Positions 47,766 through 57,872 of a stretch of DNA of 64,000 nt are shown piece after piece. Under the pieces are notes generated by a model. It was not told the origin of the DNA, made no database searches, and saw only the letters and a list, made by a program, of their open reading frames with translations. The stretch comes from Dioscorea cayenensis subsp. rotundata (Eukaryota; Streptophyta; Magnoliopsida; Dioscoreales; Dioscoreaceae): contig NC_052476.1 in NCBI RefSeq assembly GCF_009730915.1, positions 1-64,000 of the forward strand, written 5' to 3'. The position numbers and the translations under genes were made by a program. Within the stretch, counting starts at the first letter, position 1; every line of letters starts with the position of its first letter.

Positions 47766-50700
47766 ATGGAAGTTGATGGAGAATATACTGCTTTAATGAA
47801 AGACATGGATTATGCTCTTGAACAGGTCCGAGCATCCAAATTCTTGGCTGATCTCATCAATCAGATTCAAGAAAAACCTGAGATTGTTTCAAACTTCAAA
47901 GGAAGACCTATGGTTGTATATGGACTTGGCAGCATTCAATTTAATTACGCTGCAAAGTTCCAACTCTCTCTTGCTCTTCTGTTAAGGGAAGTGATGGGGT
48001 TGGAGATTCAAAAAGATCGAATCACTATATGTTGTGATGATATTACACTGACACTTGCTGAAGAAAAAGTCATCAAAGCCTATGGATGTCATATTGTTCT
48101 TGTAACTGATGGTCGTTTTAGATGGGTTGTTGTTGATGAACCTACTGTCTTCTTCCTTCCCTTCACAAGACCTGAAGTTTTGGGAGATTTATTGCATATG
48201 AATTGGTGTCCATCACGACTGGAAAAGATGTTGATCTTGGGAAGAAGCTTGAAATCCATGTCTGAAATTTTAGATCCAATGGTATCCTGCAAGGAAGGAC
48301 ATTATCCTAAGATGACAGTGAAAAAAGTATCATATATAATAGACAGACTGAGATACATTTGGGGGATAAAGGAGCACACTAAAGTGTTCAAGATCACAAA
48401 CAAATCACCATCATCATCATCAGAAAGTGAATCCCATGATTACAACCCTGAAGAAATTTTCCAAAACTTGTGCTGGCAAGTGTTCAATATTAAACGGCTT
48501 AAGAGCATTCAGGACATGGATATTTTGTTACCAAGTAAAACCGCATTTTAGTTTTTTTCTTTAATTTCAATGATACACCACTAATTAAATACATTCATAC
48601 CATATTATTATTATCATTACATATTTTTCTAATTTTACTTTTTTATTATTTTTTCTTTTATTTGAAGGTGTTGAAACTTGTTTCAAGTGGGTGGATAAGG
48701 ATGAGAGGTATGAACTATTACTTAATTTCTTGTTTACTTCATGATCATCATTTCACCCGAAGTGCTCACTGCTTATAAAAGTCTACTTATTTATTTATTT
48801 ATTTTAAAAAGTGAATAAATAACATGTAATAAAATAAAAGCACAAACTAATTTGGATACTTGTTTTGTATATATACGAGTGTATGTATAATATTGTTAGA
48901 TTTACACTTTTTTTTTTAATTTCATTATGAAAAAAGTGTTATAGATCAATTGTTTGATATTCATAATCTCTATATTTTTTTAAACTAATTGCCAATATTT
49001 ATAATTTAAAAAAAAAATGCAAATTCTTAACTTTTATAAAACATCTTTCATTATTTTATTTTATTTTATTTATGAACCATCTTTCAATTTATCTAAGAAG
49101 CTTTTGTTTTTTTAAAGGAAAAAGATTGATGATATTGTGGTTTATATTTACATTTTTTTTACGGTTTTTTATTTATAAAAGACCAAAGGTTAGTTGTATT
49201 CATAATTTTGAATTTATTGTTTAAAAAAATATGAAATTATTTTAATTTGTTTCACGAAATTATGATTTTAAATTATACTTAAGTGGATGTATTTTACAAA
49301 CCTAACCAATTGGTAAATAATTAAAGAAAAACTTGAAGCTAATAATGCCTTTGTTGCGTTTGAATAAATAAATAAATAAATAAAGGCCTTTTTTTATAAA
49401 AAAAAATTAAATTGATCCTAAATGTAAAAATTGTTCACAAAAGTAAGGCATTCTTTTTTTTTTATCCAAAGAAAAATAATACTAAGATTTTCTACTTGCT
49501 ATTAGATACCCTTACCGCATGGATGAAGAAGATGCTGAAGAATTAGTGAAGCTGCAACATGAGATGGAGATCACTAAGTTTGAGTTGAGAGATTCTGAAT
49601 ACTATTGTGAGCTGCGTGATCAGTTGGAGAAAAATAATTTATTGAAAACCGAAATATCACGTCGTCTTGGATCGGAAGAGCAAATTCAAATGATAATTTA
49701 CGCACTTGGTAGCTTGGAGTACTCGTTTGCTTCTCAATATCAATTTGCTTTGGCTTTATTAATGAGGGAAGACATTGATATGTTGAGAATTGGAAAAATA
49801 GAAGTGTTTGATCCATGTATTACTCCAGTAGATGCTAACTTGATTCAATCATTTGGATGCAATGTGCTTTCTGTTAATGAGTTTGCTAGAAGAAGAGTGG
49901 AAAAGCCAACATTCTTTTTTCTACCATATGCCCCATACAAACTTGTCGCCAATGTATTGGAAGTGAATTGGGTGCCTTCTAAGTTGGCGAACTTGATAAT
50001 TCTGGGGACATCTATGCATCATTGGGCCAATTTGAAGGAGCAACCCGATCCACCCGAGCCAGAATATGATGAACTAGAAAAGCTAGTTATAAATGATAGA
50101 TTGAGATACATGCATGCAATCTATGAGTCGAGTGCTAATTTTGCCATTTACAAAAGGGATGATTGCTGGCCATTTAACAATCTTCATTGGATATTCTTTA
50201 ATCTGCATCCCGGGATCGATTTTAATGAACTTTTACCAAGTAAGTTTGTCAAGCTTATATCATTTTATTTTCCACGATGAATTTGTATGTGTTTTATAAA
50301 TAATTAATAAGGCTTGAGTTCTAAATAAATATCAAATATTTGTTTGTCTTTTGAATTAGGTATTTCGATACTCAATAAAATTGAAGTTGACCATGATATT
50401 GCGTATCCACCAGAAGGAGATATAATTAGGTGAATGAATTATTTGATAAATATAATTAAATTAAAACAGGCAACATTGTTTTCAATATAAAATAACTTAT
50501 AATGAGTTTGTTTGAAAAATTGCAGTGACTTACGTAACAAGATTGAGGAAGAGTACTTTGAGTCATTCTTACCTAACCAGCAAGAGAGAAATAGATTTAA
50601 TAATGCCAGTAGTTCTCGTGCCCCATGTAAATATCGCAAAGCATGGAATAGACCACAACAACGTTGGATCAAGCTCAATTTTGATGGTCATGGAGATGAC

Positions 50701-51126
50701 CATGGAAATTATGGGTATGGAGGTGTTTTGCATGATAGTAATGGAGAGACATTGCTTTCGTATGCAGGACCTATGAGCAATGTTAATATCGAAAGTGGCA
50801 ATGGCAATTGTAATGGTAATAGTGATCCTACACTAGCAGCTCAAGTGGAAGGATTGAGGCAAGGTATTATATGTTTCAAAAAGTGGTTACCTTCTACTTA
50901 TGATGATCCAAAGTTACTTATCGAAGGTAGTGCTGTCAGCGTAATTAGATGGGCTAGAGCTTTGCTTCCTCCGCCAACAATGTTTGCGAAGGCTTTCGAG
51001 GAGATGTGCATAATACTAGAGGAAACCGCATGCGAGGTGCACCACATTTATCACGAGGCTAATATTCAAGCCAACAAAGTAGCACAGCAGGGTGCCACAC
51101 TCTCCCAGTTTAGCACATGGACCTAG
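47766..51126 (+). CDS. SRR1-SRR1-RNase H triple-domain protein, copy B (intact)
   Basis: Exons 47766-48534, 48668-48707, 49506-50239, 50360-50429 and 50526-51126 join with GT-AG borders and matching phases into 737 codons. Residues 50-165 form SRR1-like domain 1 (VVYGLGSIQFN, PTVFFLPFTRPE, MNWCPSRLEKMLILG). Residues 331-445 form SRR1-like domain 2 (MIIYALGSLEYS, FDPCIT, PTFFFLPYAPYK, VNWVPSKLANLIILG). Residues 586-737 have an RNase H fold of the plant LINE/RVT_3 kind. The first catalytic Asp (NFDG, 591) and Glu (QVEG, 646) remain; the third Asp is Ser673 (IEGSA) and the fourth is Asn721. SRR1 proteins act in light, clock and flowering control in plants; the RNase H part probably binds rather than cuts nucleic acid. 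The start is the conserved ATG shared with copy A. The function of the fusion is unknown. Confidence 0.82.
48708..49505 (+). other. Intron 2 of SRR1 copy B
   Basis: 798-bp AT-rich intron with GT-AG ends, separating the two SRR1-like halves. No ORF or element inside. Its position between two similar domains suggests domain duplication or fusion of two neighbouring genes. Confidence 0.65.
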
Positions 51127-51260
51127 ATAGTTTGGTTATTTATTTATTTATTTATTTAGTAGGACCACAAGCATTTGTTTATTGTAATAAATTATTTGAT
51201 AGTAAATTTCATAGATTGCATATGTATAAACTACGTTTTATCATAGTTGTCGCCATTGTG

Positions 51261-51291
<31 letters not shown>
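51261..51291. repeat. (ATT)n microsatellite downstream of SRR1 copy B
   Basis: About ten ATT units; the corresponding site in copy A (13254-13269) has about five. This is one of the few length differences between the copies that is likely to be real. Confidence 0.7.
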
Positions 51292-51293
<2 letters not shown>

Positions 51294-51603
51294 CAATTGT
51301 CTTTTAGAAATTCTTACTAATTGCATAACATGTTTTTTCGTAGGATTTTCTTAATAATAAAAAATGAAAATAATTGAATTGCTATTAGTTTGCAAGGATA
51401 TTTTTATAAAAATATTTTTATTTCCAATTTTTTTTTCTTGAAATGATGGATGAATCCTTTAAATAAATCTTTTTTTTTAATGAGTTTACAAGTACTCCAG
51501 TTTATTTTTTTATAAAACAAATAAATTTGATAATGAAAGTCAAAGTTCAACTAATTCAATTGAGTTGTTGGGTAGATTAGATTAACCCAAATTCTAATTT
51601 CCC

Positions 51604-52384
51604 GAGCACCGCTCCATCCTCCTCTCCCCCGATCTCATCCTCCATTACTCCCTCACCATCTCCTTTGCTCTCCTCCTTGACTTTAATCCAGCCCTCGCTG
51701 TCTTCCTCTCCTCCCAGCCTTCCCACCTCCTCCCCCTCTTCGACCACGCCGCTCGCCTCTCCCAGGTGCCAATCCATCCCGATCTTGCCTCCGCCATTCG
51801 CTTTTCTTTGATTTCTCGACATTTATTGGCATATAACTGTGATTGATTTCTAGGGCATCGTGCTGGATGGATCAAAGGATCTGGTTGCTGAGGGAGCAAG
51901 CGTCAAAGGAGTTTGTGTATGTTAGGGTTGATGTATGTGGCTCGCCTCTTGAGTTTACAGGTGTGGTTCTTGGTTTTTGGGTGTTTGTAGGGTTTAATTT
52001 TGGCTGTTGATTTTGGGGGTTTTCTTGCTTATAGAGATGTTTCCAGTATTGGGAGGATGAGGGTGAAGCACAGAGGTGTGCTTTTGACGCTTAAGGGGAC
52101 GGTGATACGGTCTGCGTCGGTGAAGATGATTGAAGGGGAAAAGGAGTATGAGTGTAGAAGGTGCCGGCACAGGTAAGTGTTTTCAGGTGTTCACTCATCT
52201 GTTTGTTTAGTTTCGGTTACATTTTGGAAAGTGTAGAGGTAATGGGATATGTGGTTTTTTGAGTTTGCACTGATTTGTGAGCTTCTGATTGTGACTTTTG
52301 TTTATATTGATTTATAGGTTCAAAGTTTACCCAGAGTTGGAAACTGGAAACCCGATAAGACTGCCGACTTCTTGCCCATCGAAG
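51604..52384 (+). pseudogene. 5' exons of an MCM9-like helicase gene, copy B
   Basis: Four pieces: about 51604-51765 (SILLSPDLILHYSL, then HLLPLFDHAARLSQ, before GTGCC), 51854-51960 (SKDLVAEGASVK, then FVYVRV and DVCGSPLEF after a 1-nt shift), 52035-52172 (RVKHRGVLLTLKGTVIRS, YECRRCRHR) and 52318-52384 (FKVYPELETGN, PTSCPS). All four donor sites read GT here, including exon 2, which reads GC in copy A. A stop lies just upstream of exon 1 and no ATG is visible. Exon 2 has an extra G and exon 3 lacks one base relative to copy A, and these are places where copy A is in frame. The contig ends 76 bp after exon 4. Confidence 0.75.
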
Positions 52385-52460
52385 GTATGTTTGGCTGCCT
52401 TCTAATCTCTAGTGTAAGTTTTTACCCTCTTCGGTGATGCTTGAGGAATTGAAGTTCTGC

Positions 52461-53460
52461 NNNNNNNNNNNNNNNNNNNNNNNNNNNNNNNNNNNNNNNN
52501 NNNNNNNNNNNNNNNNNNNNNNNNNNNNNNNNNNNNNNNNNNNNNNNNNNNNNNNNNNNNNNNNNNNNNNNNNNNNNNNNNNNNNNNNNNNNNNNNNNNN
52601 NNNNNNNNNNNNNNNNNNNNNNNNNNNNNNNNNNNNNNNNNNNNNNNNNNNNNNNNNNNNNNNNNNNNNNNNNNNNNNNNNNNNNNNNNNNNNNNNNNNN
52701 NNNNNNNNNNNNNNNNNNNNNNNNNNNNNNNNNNNNNNNNNNNNNNNNNNNNNNNNNNNNNNNNNNNNNNNNNNNNNNNNNNNNNNNNNNNNNNNNNNNN
52801 NNNNNNNNNNNNNNNNNNNNNNNNNNNNNNNNNNNNNNNNNNNNNNNNNNNNNNNNNNNNNNNNNNNNNNNNNNNNNNNNNNNNNNNNNNNNNNNNNNNN
52901 NNNNNNNNNNNNNNNNNNNNNNNNNNNNNNNNNNNNNNNNNNNNNNNNNNNNNNNNNNNNNNNNNNNNNNNNNNNNNNNNNNNNNNNNNNNNNNNNNNNN
53001 NNNNNNNNNNNNNNNNNNNNNNNNNNNNNNNNNNNNNNNNNNNNNNNNNNNNNNNNNNNNNNNNNNNNNNNNNNNNNNNNNNNNNNNNNNNNNNNNNNNN
53101 NNNNNNNNNNNNNNNNNNNNNNNNNNNNNNNNNNNNNNNNNNNNNNNNNNNNNNNNNNNNNNNNNNNNNNNNNNNNNNNNNNNNNNNNNNNNNNNNNNNN
53201 NNNNNNNNNNNNNNNNNNNNNNNNNNNNNNNNNNNNNNNNNNNNNNNNNNNNNNNNNNNNNNNNNNNNNNNNNNNNNNNNNNNNNNNNNNNNNNNNNNNN
53301 NNNNNNNNNNNNNNNNNNNNNNNNNNNNNNNNNNNNNNNNNNNNNNNNNNNNNNNNNNNNNNNNNNNNNNNNNNNNNNNNNNNNNNNNNNNNNNNNNNNN
53401 NNNNNNNNNNNNNNNNNNNNNNNNNNNNNNNNNNNNNNNNNNNNNNNNNNNNNNNNNNNN
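52461..53460. other. Assembly gap (1000 N)
   Basis: Exactly 1000 N, cutting the MCM9-like gene copy B inside an intron. What follows is a LINE, so continuity is unproven. Confidence 0.99.
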
Positions 53461-55310
53461 CTCGTCTTTCAGTGAATCGTTTTCAACATCTGGTCTATAA
53501 AACTGCTTCTTCTATCAACAATTGGAATCTCAATCATTTATCCCAAGCCGGTCGTATCATCCTCCTCAACTCTAATATCTTTTCCCTTCCTATTTACTAT
53601 CTTTCCTTATTTTATATTCCCGACTCAATTCTGGATTCTATCTCCAAGTTGGCTCGCAAATTTCTATGGGGTAGGCAGGGCAAGGATTCTGGATTCCACT
53701 CTATTGGTTGGCACTCTGTTACCCTTGATAAAGCTGAGGGGGGTTTAGGCCTCCGTAATCTTAGAAATGTCAGACTTGCTCTTCTTGCCAAACACATTTT
53801 TTCTATTGCCAACAAGGAAGACAAGGTCTGGGTTTCTATTTTTACTCATAAATATCAAAATTGGCACATTTGGAATAATGTTTCATTACCTGGTGTTTCT
53901 AGTTTCCACAAAGCTATTTCAAAAACTTTAAATATTCTTAAACCCAACTTTCACCTTGCTGTTTGTAATCCTGGCCTCACCAATGCTTGGGATGATCCAT
54001 GGGTCCTGGACCTCCCGCTTAGTCACAAACCAACTTTCTTCAATATTCACTCCATTGATAATCTTACTGTTAATTCTCTTGTTTCTAATGGCACTTTTAA
54101 TCGTAGAGCTTGCATTGATTTCTTTGGGAACCCGATTTGACTCGTATTGTGCTTAATAATGTGGTTTTTTTGACACTCATGTGAAAAAAATGATTGGGTT
54201 TGGGGCCCTTGCTCTAACCATCCTTCTACTACGGTACCTTGCTTATGGCTTCCTTAATTCTGGAGACCCTCTTCATTGTGCTTGGCCTGGCTGGGCTCGC
54301 ATTTGGTCTCTTAAGGTTGCCCCAAAAACAAAGGTGTTTCTCTGGAAATTGGCACATGGAAAAACTTCCTATCGGGGATTATTTATATAATTTGAACATT
54401 GGCCCTGCAACTTTGTGTCACTTCTGTGGCATTCATTCTGAGAATGCAAATCATTTGATTTGGTTATGTCATTATTCTGCTAGCTGTTGGACCACTATCC
54501 TCAGTTGGTTGGGCCTCCAACACCTGTCTTCTTCGCATGACTTGCAAATGGCTCTTGGCTCACCTCGGCTTTCCTCTTCACATAAATGCTCGTTTGCGGA
54601 GCCATTATTGCAACCACCGCTTGGCAAATCTGGGTATCGCGATGTTTCCTAGTCTTCCGCCATCAACCCCCAAATTTCAACCGAATCCCCCATTTGGCCT
54701 GGGCTAGAGTGCTTGACTACTTCAATGCTAATGCTCTGCTTGGCATGAAAAATTTCATTTCCTCTCGCATGCCCCACTATTCCATTATTGTCTCCACTGA
54801 TGCTGCTTGGGATGCTATGACAGGTATGGCTGGTTATGGATTTATTATTTTCACTAATCAAATGGTTGTGCTGCTTGCAGGTGCTGCTGGTGACTTGCTT
54901 TGCTCATCTCCCCTTGAAGCCGAATTGCGAGCCATTCTTCGTGCTTTGGAGCTTTGTTCTGCCAACAACTGGATTCCTACCATGCTCTTCTCTGATTGCT
55001 GCCGTGCCATCCAGCTTATAAACAACTTCAACAATCTTACTGCTTGGAGACTCTCATCCGTCGTCAGAGCCATCATTCGCTTTGCCAATTCCTGGGATGA
55101 TTTCTCCTTTGATCACGTCCCGCGCGACCTTAATTTTGTTGCTGATCGACTTGCCCACTATGGCCTTGCAAATCCTCAAGTTCCTCTCTTTGCTCAAGGT
55201 CGCGACCGGCCTCGATGGCTCGAAGATATCTGCTCGGCTTCCCTCCTTTCCTTCTAAGTTTGTTTTTTGTTTTCCTTAGCTACTTGTAGCTCTTCTTTGC
55301 CAAAAAAACA
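53461..55310 (+). mobile_element. LINE 3' part with a RNase H domain
   Basis: Coding sequence enters from the gap in the RT thumb region (LNHLSQAGRIILLNS, LARKFLWG, EGGLGLRNL). It continues through a frame-broken zinc-binding region (about 54300-54500: LAHGK, FCGIHSENANHLIWLC) into an RNase H domain at about 54790-55250 (STDAAW, AELRAI, FSDCCRAI, RDLNFVADRLAHYG). The four acidic positions are present in the RNase H part, unlike in the SRR1 fusion. The stop is at 55257. A short T-rich 3' UTR ends near CCAAAAAAAC at 55301-55310. It differs in family from the LINEs at 39320 and 60512, which show no RNase H. Confidence 0.85.
54586..55257 (+). pseudogene. LINE-borne RNase H (RVT_3-type) domain
   Basis: A 223-codon open frame at the end of the LINE ORF2. 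It contains Asp in STDAAW, Glu in LEAELRA, Asp in LFSDCC and Asp in NFVADRLA, the full catalytic set that degrades RNA in RNA-DNA hybrids. It is useful as a local reference for the altered RNase H domain of the SRR1 fusion genes. The frame upstream is interrupted, so the domain is part of a dead ORF2. Confidence 0.8.
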
Positions 55311-56273
55311 TTCATACAACCAAGGGAGAACCCAAAATGAATTCTGGTGTACCAAATTTTAAACTTATGCAAGCTAACCATATTATTTACATCCGGCCTC
55401 ACTTACCCGCAAATCCGGTGGAGCTTAACCAGCTCCAACTCAATATGACTAAACCAAGTCTTCAAAAGGTCAAACTAGTTCACACTCTTGAAGCTAATAG
55501 GCCAAAATCCACTCATTCAAATGGGTATGAGCCCAATTCTTCTCAAACAAATGGGTATGTTCCCAAATTTACCCAAACTAAGAAAAGGGTATAAGCCCAT
55601 TTCTACTCAAACAAAAAGGTCCGGGCTCAAATCAACCTATTCTAACAGCCTATATTCCAAATCAACCCAATTTGGGAGGAAAAGGTTCTGCTCTTTTGAA
55701 GCACCAGGCAAAAAGCTAAGTTGGGAGACTCAACTATGATTGTTAAGTGTAGCTTAGAGTTCCTAGTTTGCATCATAGTCATAAGTGGTTAAGAGGAGGC
55801 TCAACTAGAAAGATCTTCCACTTCCTGAAGATTTTAAGGTCGTCATATGTTGCTTTTATACTTTTGTTTTATCTTACTTTTAATGCATGTGATTTAATCA
55901 TTTTTAAAACAAAAAGCTTATAGAAATAAATAGATAAACAAAAGAGGAGGGTTTCTGTTGGAAACAATTTACTCAATTAAGATATTAAGGAGAAGAAAGA
56001 AAAACACACATATAAAATTAACATTTTATATATTCTCATAAACTTTTCCTCTTTAACAAACTCATTCACAATAACCCATTATATAGATTTTACAAAGGAC
56101 TATTAATATTCTAGAAACTCCTTATACATAACAACTCATGACTTTTTCACTTCATATTAGTAAATCATAACATCTAATTTATTAAAGATAACCCCACATT
56201 TTATTTCTCTATATTATTATTTTTAATAATTAAAGGTTTAAGTTTAACTTTGAACAGTTTCTTGGGCTGATAT
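55311..56273. other. Spacer with a low-complexity repeat block
   Basis: At 55500-55660 short units built on CAAATGGGTATG and CCCAATTCTTCTCAAAC recur imperfectly, giving Thr/Ser/Asn-rich open frames without domains. The remainder, up to the SABATH stop codon, is AT-rich and probably includes its 3' UTR (minus strand). Confidence 0.4.
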
Positions 56274-57794
56274 CTACAGTACATAATTAATCCTCTGAAC
56301 AGATGCACAAATGTTGGTAAGCGCACCGTCAGGATACTTAGAGAAATACCCTTCCATGAAGTTACTATATCTCTCAAACAATTCATTCATCAGTTCCGCT
56401 CCAAAGTGACTTACAAACAATGATTCGGAGCATGCCCTCATGCTCTTGGCCATTCTTTGAGCAGTGGTTGCATTCTCTTCAACCTTATCATCATGTTCAC
56501 AAGCCTGATCTCTTGCTTCACGCCACCCAACATCAAACATCTGAATGCTTTTGATGGCAAACGATCCTTCTCTTCTGATAGCATTCTGCACTTCCTCTAA
56601 AGTAGGTGTGTAGTATGGCAGATTAAAAGAATCTATTTTCTCCATCTCCACAATGCCCTGGATCCACATAAAATATATATATGTAGCTTTGTCACGTGAT
56701 AGTATATGCATGCATCATGCGTTCATGCATCCATGAAGATGTGTATATCAGTATATGTATATATATTAATATATATATATATATATATATACCTGAGAGG
56801 CCATGTCCATGAGTGCCTGTGCCAAGAGCTCCCATTGGAGGTAAATACCTTCAACAGATGGATCTTCACCTTTCCTTGCAACCATTGTAAACACCATGCA
56901 ACCACCGTGAATGACTTCTTCAGCTCGGCACTTGAGAAACTGTGAGAAATCTCTCTCGAACTGCTTGGTGAATGCCTCTAATACAAAAGGAGGACTTGTT
57001 TTAGAGATATATATATTTCCTTTGTTTAGCCCCAACTTGGTTCCGTTTTGAAGCTCAGCAGGAACCTATAAAATCAAATAGTAGACCTGCTTAATTTGTA
57101 TTAATTCTGACTAGTAGTTCAAGGTTAGAAATACTTTTAGAATAACTATAATATAGCTAGTCTATATATGGACAAGCACATGCAGGTATGGGGTGACAGA
57201 AATAATAAATGAGTTTGTCCCTGATCTAAAAAAGGAAATTAATTTGACCTGAGAAAGCCAGTGGAGGCACATGGAAGAGTGAACAAAATGCAATGTCTGG
57301 CTGGGAAACAAACGGCCGTAGAATGAACCAGGAGCCACTGAGATGAAACAGGTGTGATTCTTTTTGAAGTCTTCAAATGATCCAATGAGTCTATTGAAAT
57401 CATTCCTTGGTAGGTCATTCAACATTACATGAATCTCTGGCAATGGCTTCTGGTTGAGCTCCTTGCACACTAACTCCACTGCATCAATGGCATCAGAGAC
57501 CACAAGTAAGGCATTAGGTCCTGAAGAACAACCTAAGTCCGCAATGCTCATGATCTTAGGACAGGATGTGTTCTTGAACGCTTCTATCACTGCTCTTTCC
57601 CTCTCTGACTTGGTCACTGATTGTATCAAACTCTGCAAAATATACTAGAAGTTGTCACACACACACACACACACACACACAAATATTTATATGTAGAGAG
57701 GGAAAGAGTAAATGATCACTTGGATTGTGGAGTTCTTGGAGTAGCTCATGTCATCGTTGCCAACATTCATGTGAAAAAATTGCTCAACTTGCAT
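56274..57794 (-). CDS. SABATH-family carboxyl methyltransferase, intact
   Basis: Four exons on the minus strand: 57794-57720, 57632-57249, 57065-56793 and 56657-56274, all GT-AG and in phase, giving 371 residues, the usual SABATH length. The family transfers methyl from S-adenosylmethionine to carboxyl groups of small acids such as salicylate, jasmonate, benzoate or auxin. Seen: N-terminal MNVGNDDMSYSKNS (9-22), motif I IADLGCSSGPN (55-65), LNDLPRNDFN (96-105), SVAPGSFYGRLFPSQ (123-137), HSSMCLHWLSQ (143-153) and FNLPYYTPTLEEV in exon 4. The substrate-pocket Tyr in the usual SSYSLHW is Met146 here. The start is the ATG giving MQVEQFFHMN, typical of the family. The substrate cannot be inferred. 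No frame breaks. Confidence 0.9.
57655..57681. repeat. (CA)n microsatellite in SABATH intron 1
   Basis: About thirteen CA units on the plus strand within the 87-bp first intron. A (TA)n run at about 56762-56790 lies in intron 3, next to the donor site. Confidence 0.8.
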
Positions 57795-57865
57795 ATTGGT
57801 CTTTGATGTTGCGTATAATTATGAGTGTTATTCTTTTGACAAATATGGTGTGACATTGAGTGAGT

Positions 57866-57872
57866 TTATATA
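57866..57872 (-). promoter_or_regulatory. TATA box of the SABATH gene
   Basis: Minus-strand CTATATAAAC lies about 72 bp upstream of the ATG at 57794, a plausible distance for a plant core promoter with a short leader. Confidence 0.5.

Noticed and set aside
55337..55739. Thr/Asn-rich frames downstream of the LINE
   Set aside because: They arise from a short imperfect DNA repeat; no domain, and the two frames overlap.
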